DNA of 64,000 nucleotides from Euglena gracilis (GCA_039621445.1 CP154956.1:27782667-27846666), one strand, 5' to 3'. Positions 1 to 12,180 are shown, counted from the stretch's first letter. The notes: generated by a model not told the origin, from the sequence alone. Made by a program: numbers and translations.

Positions 1-41
1 GGACCATCCCTGACCACTGGCAGGCGATGGCTGACTTGAAG
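1..41 (+). CDS. Exon (partial): leucine-rich repeat fragment
   Basis: The frame from base 3 reads TIPDHWQAMADLK, which matches the G-T-I-P plus L-x-x-L part of a plant-type LRR. It ends in phase 0 at a GTGTCA donor (42). The exon continues upstream of the window. Confidence 0.6.
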
Positions 42-662
42 GTGTCACCATTTTTTTGTTTTTATTGTTTTTGCAGTTTGTTTTTGAGGGGGTTAATGCC
101 CTTTAAGACAGGACTTCTTGTGCAAGCACAGTTTCTTCCTGGATCGGGGAAAAAATAACAACTATCAATTTTTTTGGTTGTGAACCAGGGCGTCGCTTAA
201 GCTGAAAGGCACCCCATTCCCTGGGGGGGGGGGGGGTCCAGCCAGCCAGCCAGCAGCTTTTTTCCAGCCTCAGCCCCCTCCTCCCGATCGCTTTATTTAT
301 TTTTCAGAGGAAGGCAATGTATTCTTTTGGCTTTTGGGAGTGCAAAATGGGCTGAAAACGGGCGAAAATGGGTCAGAAGGGGCTGGCTAGGGCAAGTTTT
401 GGGTCAAAGAATTTTTTTGGCATAATTGGCTTTTTGGGCATTTTTGCAGTTTCGATTTTCTTTGGTACCCAGGTCGACCCCAGTCGGGGATATGTTCCAG
501 CCGAAATCCTCTGGAGGGGGGTCAGCAGCCTTTTTCCAACCAGCCCAAATTTTCCAGCCTCTGAGCTGGACTTCTTTTTGCAACTCTTTTTTTTTGCATT
601 TTTTTCTCCCTATCCAAGACGTCAAAAGACTGAAAACCCTGAATGAAACTCTTCCATTGCAG
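42..662 (+). other. Intron; no gene seen
   Basis: This intron is T-rich with a 12-base G run near 225 and short CCAG repeats after it. It ends in a TTCCATTGCAG acceptor. The open frames on both strands here are low-complexity F/K-rich reads without any recognisable domain. Confidence 0.6.
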
Positions 663-792
663 GTGCTTATTCTCAATGGCTGCTCCGGCATCGGGTCTGG
701 CCCAAGTTGCAAACTGCATGGCACCATCCCTTCTTCGATGTACACTTTACCAAATCTATTCCTTTGGTCCGTGCAACAAAACAACCTGAATG
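663..792 (+). CDS. Exon: leucine-rich repeat
   Basis: The exon starts in phase 0 after TTGCAG and ends in phase 1 at GTGTGT. The translation begins VLILNG and contains HGTIPSSMYTLPNLFL followed by QQNNLNG, the L-x-x-L-x-L-x-x-N-x-L-x-G pattern of an LRR. The phase matches both the exon before and the exon after. Confidence 0.8.
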
Positions 793-913
793 GTGTGTTT
801 GCATCCCTGTTGTTTTCGAGGTTGAATGCTTGCTTGTTTCTGTTTTTTTTTGCATTTTTTGTCTGTCTGTTTTTCTTCTTCATAATTTCTTCCGTATGCT
901 TGCTCTTTGTCAG

Positions 914-1048
914 GAACGCTTGGCGATTTCCAAAACATGAAGAAGTTGAGGGAAGCCCATTTCAATGACAACAAGCTCACTGGAGAAGTGCCCATGTCTG
1001 CGTACACCCAATTCTCTAAGCCAGTCATTCGTGAAAACGCAACAAGAG
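914..1048 (+). CDS. Exon: leucine-rich repeat
   Basis: The exon starts in phase 1 after TTTGTCAG and ends in phase 1 before GTATTG. It reads GTLGDFQNMKKL, then FNDNKLTGEVP, a canonical LRR with an N-x-L-T-G-x-V-P signature. The second half (VIRENATRG) leaves the LRR pattern. Confidence 0.85.
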
Positions 1049-1137
1049 GTATTGCCCCAGCCCTTGTGCTCCTCCCTCAATTTCCCCAATAAACCTCGAA
1101 GAGGAGCTCAGCAAAGTTAATGGGTCACAAAAAGAAA

Positions 1138-1202
1138 TGTCACACGCACGGGCGCGCGTGCGCGCACACGCACGCACGCACGCACGCACACACACACGCA
1201 CG

Positions 1203-1243
<41 letters not shown>
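1138..1243. repeat. CA / CACG microsatellite in intron
   Basis: Alternating CACG and CA dinucleotide tracts lie in the intron between the exons ending at 1048 and starting at 1295. The open frames through it on both strands are repeat artefacts. Confidence 0.9.
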
Positions 1244-1294
1244 TCACTCACTCACCTCACACCGATACACAATGCTTTTTGTTCATTTTTTCAG

Positions 1295-1363
1295 TTAATG
1301 ATCAGCGAAGGCAAACAGTGCCATTTTCTGTTCTTGGCCTGTCAGATAATGGTGTTCTCCGAG
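1295..1363 (+). CDS. Exon: LRR-like segment
   Basis: The exon starts in phase 1 after TTTTTTCAG and ends in phase 1 at GTTTCT. It reads VNDQRRQTVPFSVLGLSDNG, which ends in an LRR-like L-x-L-S-x-N motif. The distance to the next clear LRR exon (2965) is too short in residues for a full repeat, so a small exon is probably missing between them. Confidence 0.65.
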
Positions 1364-2964
1364 GTTTCTCAGGCGCAACAAAAAGTTGTCCCCCCTGCTT
1401 ATAAGCCCCAAGGTTTATTATTTGATCCGGTTGGTGTGTCAGCCGAAGGGGAGGGGATCATGAGCGGGGGTTTGCTTTCTAAGTCAAGGAATTGTTGATG
1501 AAAATCCGACCCCCCCAAATGACCCCCCAAACTCCCCCAAATTGGAAAAATTCGTCAAAAGTGATGTTTTCCCTTGTGGTCGACCACATAAAAAATGACA
1601 AAATATCGCATTTGGAGGGGTTAAGGGCCAAAAAAAGTCACGCCTGAAGCCATTTGTGTTCTGTTTTTTTTTTTTTTTTACCAGGGGAGGGGTTTATAAG
1701 TCATCCGTGGTTGGCCCAAGGGGGTTTCTAAGGGGAGTTTGCAAACAATGAAATAAGTCTCCAAAAGCCCACCTGATGACAGATTTTGATCTGTGACACA
1801 CCGATAAAATGAAAGTAAAATCTGGCGTCAAGTGATTATTATGGGGTCTGTGCAATGGCTGGGACAGCGCGGCACTGTGAACATGAACTGGCTTCCGAGC
1901 CAATTTTTTCGCACCTCTATAACTGGCGGGCTGCAAAATGTTTTCAGAAGATGCTATGCTTACAAGTCTTTCTGGGTATCCAGTGGCACCATTCCACATT
2001 ATTTTTTTTTGCCAGGGACGAACCAGAAATCCCTCGAAAAGCCACAGTATTCTTTTTGGAGCGTTTTTAGTTTTTTTTTCATATGAAAAAATTTTAGCAA
2101 CAAATCAATTAATTTTTTCCTATCTGGCACTCTGCAGGGCTGAGAAACTTTCTGGAGGGCCAGGCTCCCCTCCCCCAAACGTGCCCCAATTGAGCAAAGT
2201 GTCAAGGTAACAGGCTTCTTTTTAAGTCAGCAGACTCACCCCCCCCCCCCCCCCCGGGGGGGAGGGGGGTGGGTGGGTCCGGGCCGGACCCCCCCAGGGG
2301 GGGGGGTCCCGTGCCGGAGGCGCTGGGTATACCTTTTCGGCGCGAAGCGCCGAAATTTTTTGGAAATTGCTTTTAACGGGCCCGATTTTGGGGGGGGGTC
2401 CCCGCCCCCCCCCCCCCCCCCCCCCCCGGGGGGTCGCGCGCCACCCTGGGTGGGTGGGGGGGGACCCCCCCCCCCCCCCCCCGGGGGTCTTAAAAAGAAG
2501 CCTGAAGCTTGAAGGTAAATGCCCCCGAAGCTGCGAAACTGAGCGGCCTCCCTCCAAAGGCCAAGCAGCCCATGTACAGCGACCCCCTGGATAAAAAAAA
2601 AGCAAAAATCCATTTATACCGACCCCCCTCTCGTGCATCCGGTGAACACCAAGGTTCCGCACAAAAAGGCACAAGGAGGTTGCAATAAACACAGAAAGGC
2701 ACTCAGACTTCACACCCAGCGGCCACTTTTCGGCAAAATGTGAACAGATAAATTTATTGGGGGTGGGCGACGAAATGGGGAAGAGGACAAATACGAAATA
2801 CCTCGCCCCTGCCCCACCCCCCAAGTCGAGCTCCTTGACCATTTACACTGACGACCCATTTATACCGACCCCCCCCCCCCGATTTCAAGAAATGTGAAAG
2901 TGACATGCCGACTCGTCAGTGTAAATGAGGGGGGGGTAGCCTATCTTTGCATTGATTTGTTCAG
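1364..2964 (+). other. Intronic stretch with a candidate small exon and a foldback element
   Basis: The stretch is mostly T-rich. A possible exon at 2138-2206 (TCTGCAG acceptor, GTAACA donor, L/P-rich read) cannot be fitted by phase: the frame required by both neighbours contains a TGA. A C-run/G-run foldback element occupies 2211-2504. The region 2505-2964 shows no gene. Confidence 0.4.
2211..2504. repeat. Foldback element with 16-bp perfect inverted ends and C/G runs
   Basis: The ends CAGGCTTCTTTTTAAG (2211-2226) and CTTAAAAAGAAGCCTG (2489-2504) are perfect inverted repeats. Between them lie C runs joined directly to G runs, and a 9-bp stem closed by a GAA triloop at 2335-2355 (core GCGCGAAGCGC). 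No reading frame of substance is present. The left end begins four bases after a possible splice donor. Confidence 0.75.
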
Positions 2965-3069
2965 GAATGTTCCACTTGGAGAACAACCGGCTAACTGGGA
3001 GGTTGTCGCGAAAAATGGAACATTTCCAGTTCATGAAGGAGGTGGGACTGTACAACAACCATTTTACAG
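2965..3069 (+). CDS. Exon: leucine-rich repeats
   Basis: The exon starts in phase 1 after TTGTTCAG and ends in phase 1 at GTGTGC. It reads MFHLENNRLTGRL, then FMKEVGLYNNHFTG: two consecutive N-x-L/F-x-G LRR signatures with the expected spacing of about 24 residues. Confidence 0.87.
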
Positions 3070-3924
3070 GTGTGCTTTCCAGCCTTGCTAGCCTTTGTTA
3101 TTCGCTGTATGTATGTATTGATGTGTCTGCCTGTGTTTCGGTGGAATGGTTGTCTCTTTAACAAAATCAAACCCGATGTACAGCAAGTTGCATGATGTAA
3201 TATTATGCACGTACACTCATTTATTTTGATTTATAGTTGTTTGTTAATTGATTTTTTCTTAAAACAAGTCAGGGTGTAGTGCACTGGGTGCATTTTTCTG
3301 GAGCAATGCAATCAGTTCTTTTTGTCAGCTGAGTTATTTTGCATTCAGTGAAAAAAAATCTCTTTTCGTTAGATTTTTTTCATGAAGATTGAAGAAGTGT
3401 CTCTGGGTGAGACACAAACCACTTCATTTCATATTGAAAATGATTTCTCTACAAACACCTGTCAGATGGGTAGCCAAGAACATAGTTTCAAGGTTTTCCA
3501 GTCTAGTTCAGCTCCCCTGTCCATGCAGGGATTTTGGTGGAACGTCCCGCAGAGGTTCCGCAGCCTGCTGGGAGCTGGTTTGAAAACAGGGCCCCGGGAT
3601 AGCGCCAATTCTTCAAATAAAGACGTGGCCAGCTCACCCCTGCTTAACCAGGTTATTTTCACGGAAACCAAAATTTTGGGGCAAAGAGGTTCTCAAGAAA
3701 GATGCTGTCTTTGATGCTCTTTTTTTTTTCCCGGTGGGGGTTACCTCAAATTCAATCCTGAAAATTTCCAACTCAGCCCAATTTGGTTATTTTTTGATGG
3801 CTTTAACCAAGAGGGTCCAGCCCGACAGCCGGCTGGACCCCCCACCCCGGGTGCTTATTAAATCCCCTGGTCTGTTGCGTTTTCTGAGTTTGGTGCTATT
3901 CTTTGTCTGCCACTCTTCCCACAG
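3070..3924 (+). other. Intron; no gene recognised
   Basis: The phase-1 exons on both sides join without anything from this stretch. A 110-codon open frame at 3382-3714 has no recognisable motif and no splice support. The sequence is otherwise T-rich and ends in a CTTCCCACAG acceptor. Confidence 0.5.
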
Positions 3925-4025
3925 GGTACCCACCCAAGTGCATCTTTGACTACAGTCAGAAAGACTCCCAAGAGAAGTGGGGCGAGGTGCGCCACTGCCA
4001 CGTGATGGGCCTCACCCCCTCCAGG
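3925..4025 (+). CDS. Exon: extracellular linker after the LRRs
   Basis: The exon starts in phase 1 after TTCCCACAG. It reads GYPPKCIFDYSQKDSQEKW, then VRHCHVMGLTPSR, with two cysteines suited to an LRR-capping disulfide. It ends in phase 0, most simply at GTTTTT (4026). Confidence 0.78.
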
Positions 4026-4277
4026 GTTTTTTTTTAGTCGTGGACCCCCGGGGGGGGGGAGGGGGGGTCTGGCTGAGCCCCCCGGGGGTCCCCCCAGGGG
4101 AGGGGTGGGATATGCTTTTCAAAAAAGGTGCTATTTTTAGCATTTTTCGTGATTTTTTGGCCTTTTCGGGGAAAGTGGGTTGTGTCCCCCGGGGGCAGGC
4201 CCCCCCAGGGGTGGGTGGGTGGGGGGCCCTCCCCCCCGTCTTTAAAAAACCCCTGACCCCCTCTTGTTTCTCTGCAG
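4026..4277. repeat. Short intron made up almost entirely of a C/G-run foldback element
   Basis: The 252-bp intron opens with a T run after CAGG and closes with a complementary A run and CCCCTGAC before the T/C-rich acceptor, giving imperfect inverted ends. The middle has C-run/G-run palindromic blocks like those at 2211-2504. The whole intron looks like one inserted element plus splice signals. Confidence 0.55.
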
Positions 4278-4385
4278 AAGTGGGAGCTCTTCCCAACGCC
4301 AAAGGAGGCGCTGTCGAAGATCCCATGGCTCCCTGGGCTGGCGCCTTGGGCGGTTAAGATGGGCGCCAAATCCCACCCCTTCCAG
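4278..4385 (+). CDS. Exon: linker, tryptophan-rich
   Basis: This phase 0 to phase 0 exon lies between TCTCTGCAG and GTGAGC. It reads KWELFPTPKEALSKIPWLPG, then APWAVKMGAKSHPFQ. No domain was recognised. Strong splice signals and phase continuity support it. Confidence 0.78.
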
Positions 4386-4394
4386 GTGAGCAGC

Positions 4395-4630
4395 ATGTGC
4401 GTGCATGCGTACGTGCGGTTTGTATGCTTGCACACATGTATGTGTGTGCCACCTACATCCTGCATGCACATATGCATACATACACGCACACACACACATA
4501 TATATGTAAAAACAACACAAGCATATGCATACACATTCCCACCATATGTGTGCGTGTGTGCTTGCTAACTTGTGTGCATTTATGAGCATTGCATTTATGA
4601 GCTGTGTGTGTCTGTGTGTGTATGCCTGTG
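4395..4630. repeat. Degenerate GT/CA-rich tract
   Basis: This is an imperfect mixture of TGTGTG, CATGCA, CACACA and ATATAT in the intron after 4385. The cysteine/histidine-rich frames through it are artefacts of the repeat. Confidence 0.7.
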
Positions 4631-4776
4631 TGCGCTCTGCGTTCCCGCAATGTGGCCTGCTGAGCACTTTCTCGCCGAAGTTCCGAAAGGTTTGCTCCGT
4701 CCAAATTTCTATTTGTTCGTGGCTCCAGACACAGCATTTCCTGACATAACCTTTCCACTCTGCAATATCGTCGCAG

Positions 4777-4867
4777 GTCACGAAGGTTCAGCCAACAATA
4801 ATGGAGACACCCATTGTTTATGGGAATGGATCTTATTACGGTCCCTCGATCTTTTTCATCGGAACCG
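4777..4867 (+). CDS. Exon: start of first IPT/TIG domain
   Basis: The exon starts in phase 0 after CGTCGCAG and ends in phase 1 before GTACCT. It reads VTKVQPTIMETPIVYGNGS, then YYGPSIFFIGTG. This is the first-strand P-x-I and G-x-x-I-x-I-x-G-T-G pattern of an IPT/TIG immunoglobulin-like fold, a domain found in plexins and other surface proteins. Confidence 0.8.
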
Positions 4868-5638
4868 GTACCTTGCTTTGTTCTCCACGGTGCTTTTTAT
4901 TTGTTCGCTGCCATCAGTGTCACGTCTCAGCAGGGTGCAGTTTGTGGCTCATCATTTCATTTTGTGGATGGAAGCTGGATTGGCATTCCAATGGAATGTT
5001 GACGGGAGGCCCCCATTGGGTTCAACATGTGGATGACCAGGGATTCCCGCAAGAAGAATCACGAATAATCACAAACCAGCATGAATTTGGGGATTTTCCA
5101 AAATCACAAATAATCACAACTAATCTCGAATCACAACGAACAACCAAGATGATCTGTTTTCTCCATTTTATGAACCTTGCCTTCTGAAAGTGGCTTTTCT
5201 ATCAAGGGTTAAGTTCCCTCAAAGGGGAAAACAAAATGTACAACAGGTGATAAATTTTTTTATTTCGGCATTTTGTGCCAAAAACTTGAGCATGTTTGGC
5301 AATTTTTTTTTTCTTCAGCCCTGCTCTTTCCACCGGCCCAAAGTTTTTCGCCAGCCTGAAAATGATCACTCTGTCCAGTCTTCAGGTGGGGGGTGTTAAT
5401 TTGAAAGAACGCGGGTTAGGTTTTCCCACAGTTTTCCGCCAGATTTTCGGCCTTCTTTTAGATTTTTTTTGGGGGGGAGGGGGCAGGCACTCTTTCAGAA
5501 CCCACCACTGTTGGCTTATTTTGCAGTGTACGGTTGGTTAGGGTCAGGGATTTCTCAGGCCCAATCGTTGGCCTTGAGCCTCTAACTTTGGGGCAAGAGG
5601 TCTGGCCCCCCCAACTGCACTTGAGCCCCACGCCACAG
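4868..5638 (+). other. Intron; no gene seen
   Basis: The intron holds a direct-repeat-like stretch (AATCACAAATAATCACAA at about 5105) and a short G run (5471-5478). The frames here have no recognisable motif. It ends in a CGCCACAG acceptor at 5638. Confidence 0.5.
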
Positions 5639-5694
5639 GGTTTGTCGAATTGGTGGATGAGCTGCGGTGTGCCTTTTTCCGGCCGGACATCAAG
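5639..5694 (+). CDS. Exon: middle of first IPT/TIG domain
   Basis: The exon joins in phase 1 to the preceding one to give GTGFVELVDELRCAFFRPDIK, matching the IPT/TIG core G-x-G-F...L-x-C-x-F. The donor could be GTGACC at 5695 or GTCCAT at 5704. Both leave phase 0. Confidence 0.65.
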
Positions 5695-5749
5695 GTGACC
5701 CAGGTCCATGTGGGGGCCCCAAGCCCGTGCGCTCTTCCATTTACCAGAG

Positions 5750-5840
5750 CCCATTTCCAGCACTGCCCTCTGTCCAAGAAAGCTGGATGTCCCCCCGAAA
5801 GTTGTGTTTTCCTCTTACACCGGGGGAGTGGATTCAAGGA
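5750..5840 (+). CDS. Probable exon: end of first IPT/TIG domain
   Basis: With an acceptor at TTACCAGAG, a phase 0 exon reads PISSTALCPRKLDVPPKVVF, then SSYTGGVDS. This fits the C-P-x-P and beta-strand end of an IPT/TIG fold and parallels the exon at 11819. It requires a 46-55 bp intron. A continuous read in another frame is an alternative, and the 3' end is not fixed. Confidence 0.4.
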
Positions 5841-7258
5841 GGCTTTTACAACAGTTGCTTTCGAGGCTCCCCTGCTGTGATGCTTGTGTGATAGTGGGCA
5901 TTAAAACTTTGGCCCAGTATTTTTGATGGAGGGCATTTTTTCGGGTGTTATCGGAGTATTTTTTGATTGGATAATGGAAAATGATGATGAAAAAATGGAA
6001 GCTATTCCCCCGGCTCAGTTCGATTTTTTGGATAATTTCTCAATTCCCTTTTGTTTCCAAATATTGCAATCTGTAGCTTCATTTTCTGATTTTGAAGGTT
6101 GATTCTGTATTTGCATCCCATTCCTCTTTCCCTGATCCATCAAGAGACCTCACTCTTCGGCAAAAGTATTATTCTGGAGAGGGGTGGCTTCTGTGAGCCA
6201 TTATCAGAATTTTTGACATTATTTGATTATTTGATTATTTTTATTGATATTTCTTTTTTTGATATAAATTCATTTTAATCCTTGGATAATTTTATTTTCA
6301 CACAAATATCCTTCAACCCCCCCCCCCCCCACCACTGGGCTGCACCCTGATCCCCCACACCGCCCTGGTGTCAAATTGGGCGACCAGTGCAACGGCGTCC
6401 CTGCCGGGTCTCGAGACGGCCTGCCAGAGTGCGTGAAGACCAAAGCCAAGCTGTGGAACAAGTGTGCACCTCCGACAACACCCTGGGGGCCAACTGCCAG
6501 CCTAGCACCGAAAGTCACCCAGAATAAAATTTGGCTGCAATCACAATCGGATCTTTTTTAAATAAATGAACAGTATATGCATTGTCTGTCCCCTTTTCTG
6601 ACAAACCCCCAAAATATTACACCCAAGGAGTATTGGGTATCCGAAGGTGGGGGATATATTCTTTATGTTATTTGGGCATTTTTTTTCCAATTGAAAAGAA
6701 CCCCTAAATGTTCATTCCCATTTGACCCCTGAAAATTATTATGTTTGACAGTTTATTTGACGTTGACATTGCCTGAATTTAGTTGAGCAATCATTTTGTC
6801 AAATGTATGTTTTGAGATGAATTGACTATTTTCCTTTTGTTCCCTCAGGAATGTGGCAGGGGGGGGGCTGACTGTCCGGCCCATGCAATCACTTAGTCAC
6901 TGGTCCACCCCCCCTGGGGTGACTGACTGCTTGTTTCAGAGTGACCGCTTTTGGCCCGGACCCCTCCCCCCTGGGGGGGGGTCGGCCAGGGGTGGGCAAA
7001 ATTGGCTTGAGTGACCCCGGCGCCGAAGGCACCGGGAAAGTTTTTGGCCTAAAATGGCCTAAAGTGACTGGAAAGTGGCCGGTTATCCTGAGTGGCCGAC
7101 CCGGGGGGGGGGTTGACTGACCGGTTTCCAAAAAAAAAAAACGACTGACTGGTTTTTCAAAGAGTGGAGTGACCCGGGGTCGGTAAAAAATTGTGTGATC
7201 CAGGCACCCGAAGTCCTAGGTCAGGGGGGATCAGACATTCATTTAGTGTGGTACACCA

Positions 7259-7425
7259 AGGTTGTCATTTTGTGGTTCACTGTGGACACCAATTTTTTTT
7301 GTGGTTCACGTTTGGACACCAAAATTTTTTTTGTGGTACACCTGTGGACACCAAAATTTTTTTTGTGGTTCACCTGTAGACACCAAAAAAATATTTGTGG
7401 TTCACATTGGACACCAAAAAAAATT
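7259..7425. repeat. Minisatellite, about 30-bp unit, first array
   Basis: There are five imperfect units of GTGGTTCACCTGTGGACACC followed by AAAA and TTTTTTTT. The translated CGSPVDTK repeats are artefacts. The same unit returns at 8217-8400. Confidence 0.85.
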
Positions 7426-7487
7426 CCCACCGCCTGCTGACATTTGCATCATTACCTTTCTCCTCAATGTCAAGAAAACCACGGATT

Positions 7488-7577
7488 ATTGCCATGATCC
7501 CGGCTCCGTTCCCGGATTTTTTTTCCCCTTAGTCGCGAGCGACTGGATTTCTAGTTTCCGAATCACCTCTGTTTGAC
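7488..7577. repeat. Dispersed repeat copy 1 (partner at 21299-21380)
   Basis: GATCCCGGCTCCGTTCC, a run of eight T, a GAGCGACTGGATTTCT-like block and CACCTCTGTTTGACCC recur in the same order and spacing at 21299-21380, with about one difference every five bases. Function unknown. Confidence 0.55.
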
Positions 7578-8216
7578 CCCCAACTCCCCGCCAGGCCGGA
7601 GTTATTCAGGCACGAAGGGGTCCAAACTAGGTAGGATTGGCCCGCCCCCCCCTCTCTTCCGACTCTGCCATTTCGCCGGGGTCCAAAAATCGGTCAAAAA
7701 ACCGATTGTTGGAAAATGTCTCAAGGAAACGTACATTATCTCCGGAAGCGCCTCACTGACAAAATGTACCCCTGGAGGCCCTCTATCGCCCCCCGTTCGC
7801 CGTTTTGGCCGCCGACACACCTGACCTGTGTGTAATTTGTAAATCATAATTTATGCGAAATATGCAATGCTAGTCTTTTCGGCCGTCCATTACGTGCAAG
7901 TCCCATTAAGAGCTCAGCATTATTCAAACCCGGTCCCCCCCCCCCTAGTTTCGGAAGGGGGCCCCCCCACCCCCCTCCTCCTCTGCGTATTTCAGGACCC
8001 TCTTGAGGCTCAATGTGAAATTCTGCACTCAACGGCGAGAAGTTTCGGCGACAAAAAATTGGGGGTAGGAGTGGGGATCCCCCCCCTCCTCCGAGGTTCC
8101 CATATACAAGCCTGGGGGTGTGATTTGCTACCACACTTTACGGATTGAGTTGGAGCCAAGGTCCACGGTTTGGCTGGGGTGTCTCGAGATCAATCCGCTT
8201 GTAAAACTCAATTTTT

Positions 8217-8400
8217 TTTCGATCCTCAAGTTTTGTGGTCAACAAAATTTTTGTGGACACCAAAAATTTTTTTGTGGTTCACCTGTGGACACCAAAAGAA
8301 ATTTTGTGGTTCACATGTGGATACAAAATTTTTTTTGTGGTTCACCTGTGGACACCAAAAAAAATCGTGGTTCACACGTCTTTTGTGAACCACACCAAAT
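8217..8400. repeat. Minisatellite, about 30-bp unit, second array
   Basis: There are about five further copies of the GTGGTTCACCTGTGGACACC unit with A/T-run spacers. The last copies lie about 85 bp upstream of the acceptor of the exon at 8486. Confidence 0.85.
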
Positions 8401-8485
8401 GAATGTCTGGGAGGGATATCAATGGAGGGGGTTTATTATTTGTAAATTTGCAAGGGGGGTTTACTTTACTTTTCACTCTTGGCAG

Positions 8486-8777
8486 GTGGTTGATTTTTGC
8501 GAATTCTGTGTGCTGTTGACACTTTTGATGCTTTCGACACTCCAAATCCAGAAGAAGGGTTTTCACATCAACCCAGCCAGCGTTTTCCCTCACAGTACAC
8601 ATATTGAGTGCAAAGTGGCGTCGCTGCCGGGGATGCTCGGGGCGGTTTCAGCAGCTGTTCTGTTTGATGGGGACGACTTGAACGATGTGAAAAACACCAC
8701 ACACGTCATCTCGCCCCCCAAGACCATGATCATCTACGAGCCCAGTCCTGTGATCCAGTCCATCTTCCCCACAACAG
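8486..8777 (+). CDS. Exon: end of one IPT/TIG domain and start of the next
   Basis: The acceptor is most simply CTTGGCAG (8485), although ATCCAG at 8551 is possible. The frame reads KGFHINPASVFPHSTHIECK, then a V/A-rich strand region, then PSPVIQSIFPTTG, the P-x-I-x-S-I-x-P-T-x-G entry of an IPT/TIG fold. It ends in phase 1 at GTGTGT. If 8486 is right, a leucine-rich run precedes this. Confidence 0.72.
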
Positions 8778-10008
8778 GTGTGTTTTAAACTTACTTTTTT
8801 CAACCCAACTCATTAGCCCCATCTTTTTGGTACGCTTTATGGTGTCTTTTCTTCGGAATGAAATTTTTTGAACAACTTTACCCGAAAATTTGTTTTGTTC
8901 AAGCAAATGTCTGGCTTGAAGAGCCCAAGGGAAATTTTAAAGTTGGGAGTATTAATAGATTCCAACTCCCCCCTTCTATTAGCCCCAGGGTGAATCGGAT
9001 TTGGTTTGCTTGGTTGGCCAAAGGGGTGTTCATTATCCATTGGAATGAAAAATATATCTCCCTTGATGCAAGAGGAAGAATGATCTCATAATGCAGCCAA
9101 AGTTTACAAAATAGTTTCCACTCATTTTCTCCTCTCGTTCAACCCCCCCCCCCCAAACCCTGAAGTGGGTCAGGCTTCACTGGGTGAGAACCAGCCGACG
9201 TGGCCCACCCGGCGCAGAAATCGGTTGAAAATATGTTGGAATTTCGGCCAAAATCCTTCGAATTTGAACCATTTTGGTTCGAGTGGCCTGACCGAGCTCC
9301 CCCAACCTGGGAGGGGGGTCGGAAGCAGAGGTTTTTGTTTTAAGCTGCAGGGACCCTCCCCCCCGGGGGGGGGGTTCCAGCCAGCCAGCATTTTTTCCAC
9401 CCAACACCTCCCAGCCGGGCTGCGGATCCCCCCCCCCCCCCGGGGTCGAGCGGTTTTTTCCCCCCCGCAGCCCAGCGAAGCCGGGCTGGACCGAAAAAAG
9501 GGGTTTTTGAAAGAAGGGGTCAAAATGGCCAAAACATGGCATTTTTGGGGTGGTTTTTGGGTCTTCACCTCAGGGGGTGTTTCGAGACGTGGGGGGGGGG
9601 GAACGCGCGCGGGGGGGGACTGTGGCCAAACTACCCCAACATGCCTTCTTTGACGCAATGTGCCTGGCCAAAATCCGGGACGTGGGAGGGACGTGGGGGG
9701 GGGGGCGGGGGGGAAAACCACCTCAAAATTTTGGCTGAAAAATGCCGACCCGGCACGATTTGGGCTTTATTGCCTTTTTTGGGGGGTGGTACCCTCTGGG
9801 TCCAGCTGCCAGCCAGGTGCCCCCCCACCCCCCCGGACCCCCCACCCCGGGGGGTCCAGCCAGCACCTTTTTCCAGCTGGCCCAAGGCCCCCCCCCTGGG
9901 GTCCTTAAGAGAACCCCTGGTCGGAGGTGACTGACTGGTATTTGACAAGTGAGTTACCACCCCCCGAGGTCAGTCAGCAATGCTCCCGACGATATCAATT
10001 TGGCTCAG
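8778..10008 (+). other. Intron with C/G-run foldback-type blocks
   Basis: The region 8778-9130 has no feature. From about 9143 to 9910 there are repeated C-run/G-run palindromic blocks, CCAGCCAGCCAG repeats and a final GGGGTCCTTAAG like the right ends of the foldback elements at 2489 and 26703. The glycine/proline-rich frames of 120-180 codons on both strands are artefacts of these runs. Confidence 0.6.
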
Positions 10009-10097
10009 GGAGATACCAAGGATGCACCAGTGTCACCCTCACTGGCAAATATTTTGTCGACACCAAGCACCTGGCCTGCTGGTTCAATGACACCCGA
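10009..10097 (+). CDS. Exon: core of second IPT/TIG domain
   Basis: The exon starts in phase 1 after TTGGCTCAG and ends in phase 0 at GTATGC. The read runs GRYQGCTSVTLTGKYF, then VDTKHLACWFNDTR. Joined to the exon ending at 8777 it gives an IPT/TIG pattern: P-T-x-G-G...S-V-T-L-T-G-x-x-F...L-x-C-x-F. Confidence 0.87.
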
Positions 10098-11818
<1,721 letters not shown>

Positions 11819-11954
11819 GTGGATGCCTCTTTCGTTTCCAACACATCTGTCATCTGCCCCTCCCCTGCGTTGTGGGATCCGGAGTATTTGGGCGTTCCGA
11901 TAAATATCCGCTTCAGCCCTATGAATGGGAGTGGATTTGCTGTGCTGGCCCCAG
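11819..11954 (+). CDS. Exon: second half of second IPT/TIG domain
   Basis: The exon starts in phase 0 after GTCCTGCAG and ends in phase 1 at a GT donor. It reads [18 protein letters not shown], then [20 protein letters not shown], the V-x-A-x-F-V-S-x-T-x-V-x-C-P-x-P...V-x-V-x-x-S strand pattern of IPT/TIG folds. Its donor is the first GT of the microsatellite into which the LINE inserted. Confidence 0.9.
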
Positions 11955-12180
11955 GTGTGTGTGTGTGTGGGTGGGTGTGGGTGTGGGTGGGTGTGGGTGT
12001 GGGTGTGGGTGTGGGTGTGGGTGTGAGTGAGGGTGTGGGTGTGGGCGTGGGTGTGGGTGTGGGTGTGGGTGTGGGTGTGGGTGTGGGTGTGGGTGTGGGT
12101 GTGGGGGTGGGTGTGGGTGTGGGTGTGGGTGTGGGTGTGGGTGTGGGTGTGGGTGTGGGTGTGGGTGTGGGTGTGGGGGG
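11955..12180. repeat. (GTGGGT)n hexanucleotide microsatellite, left flank of the LINE
   Basis: A GTGTGT start passes into some 30 copies of GTGGGT with few changes, ending in a G run. The LINE begins at its right edge, and the same hexamer resumes beyond the other end of the LINE at 20215. Confidence 0.95.

Larger units (their letters stand above)
5886..8485 (+). other. Long intronic region with possible unplaced exons
   Basis: A stretch at 6340-6530 reads LGDQCNGVPAGSRDGLPEC, then KAKLWNKC, with cysteine spacing like an extracellular domain. Its splice sites are not clear, so it is not called. C/G-run blocks lie at about 6320-6350 and 6860-7120, and two arrays of a GTGGTTCAC...GACACC minisatellite at 7259-7425 and 8217-8400. 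The rest is T-rich. Confidence 0.4.

Noticed and set aside
2222-2842. Glycine/proline-rich frames on both strands
   Set aside because: They are created by the C-run/G-run foldback element. The same holds for similar frames at 3977-4781, 9165-9960, 32981-33344 and 51906-52417.
6340-6530. Cysteine-containing possible exon
   Set aside because: The read is protein-like, but no acceptor/donor pair in matching phase could be fixed, so it is mentioned only within the intron entry.
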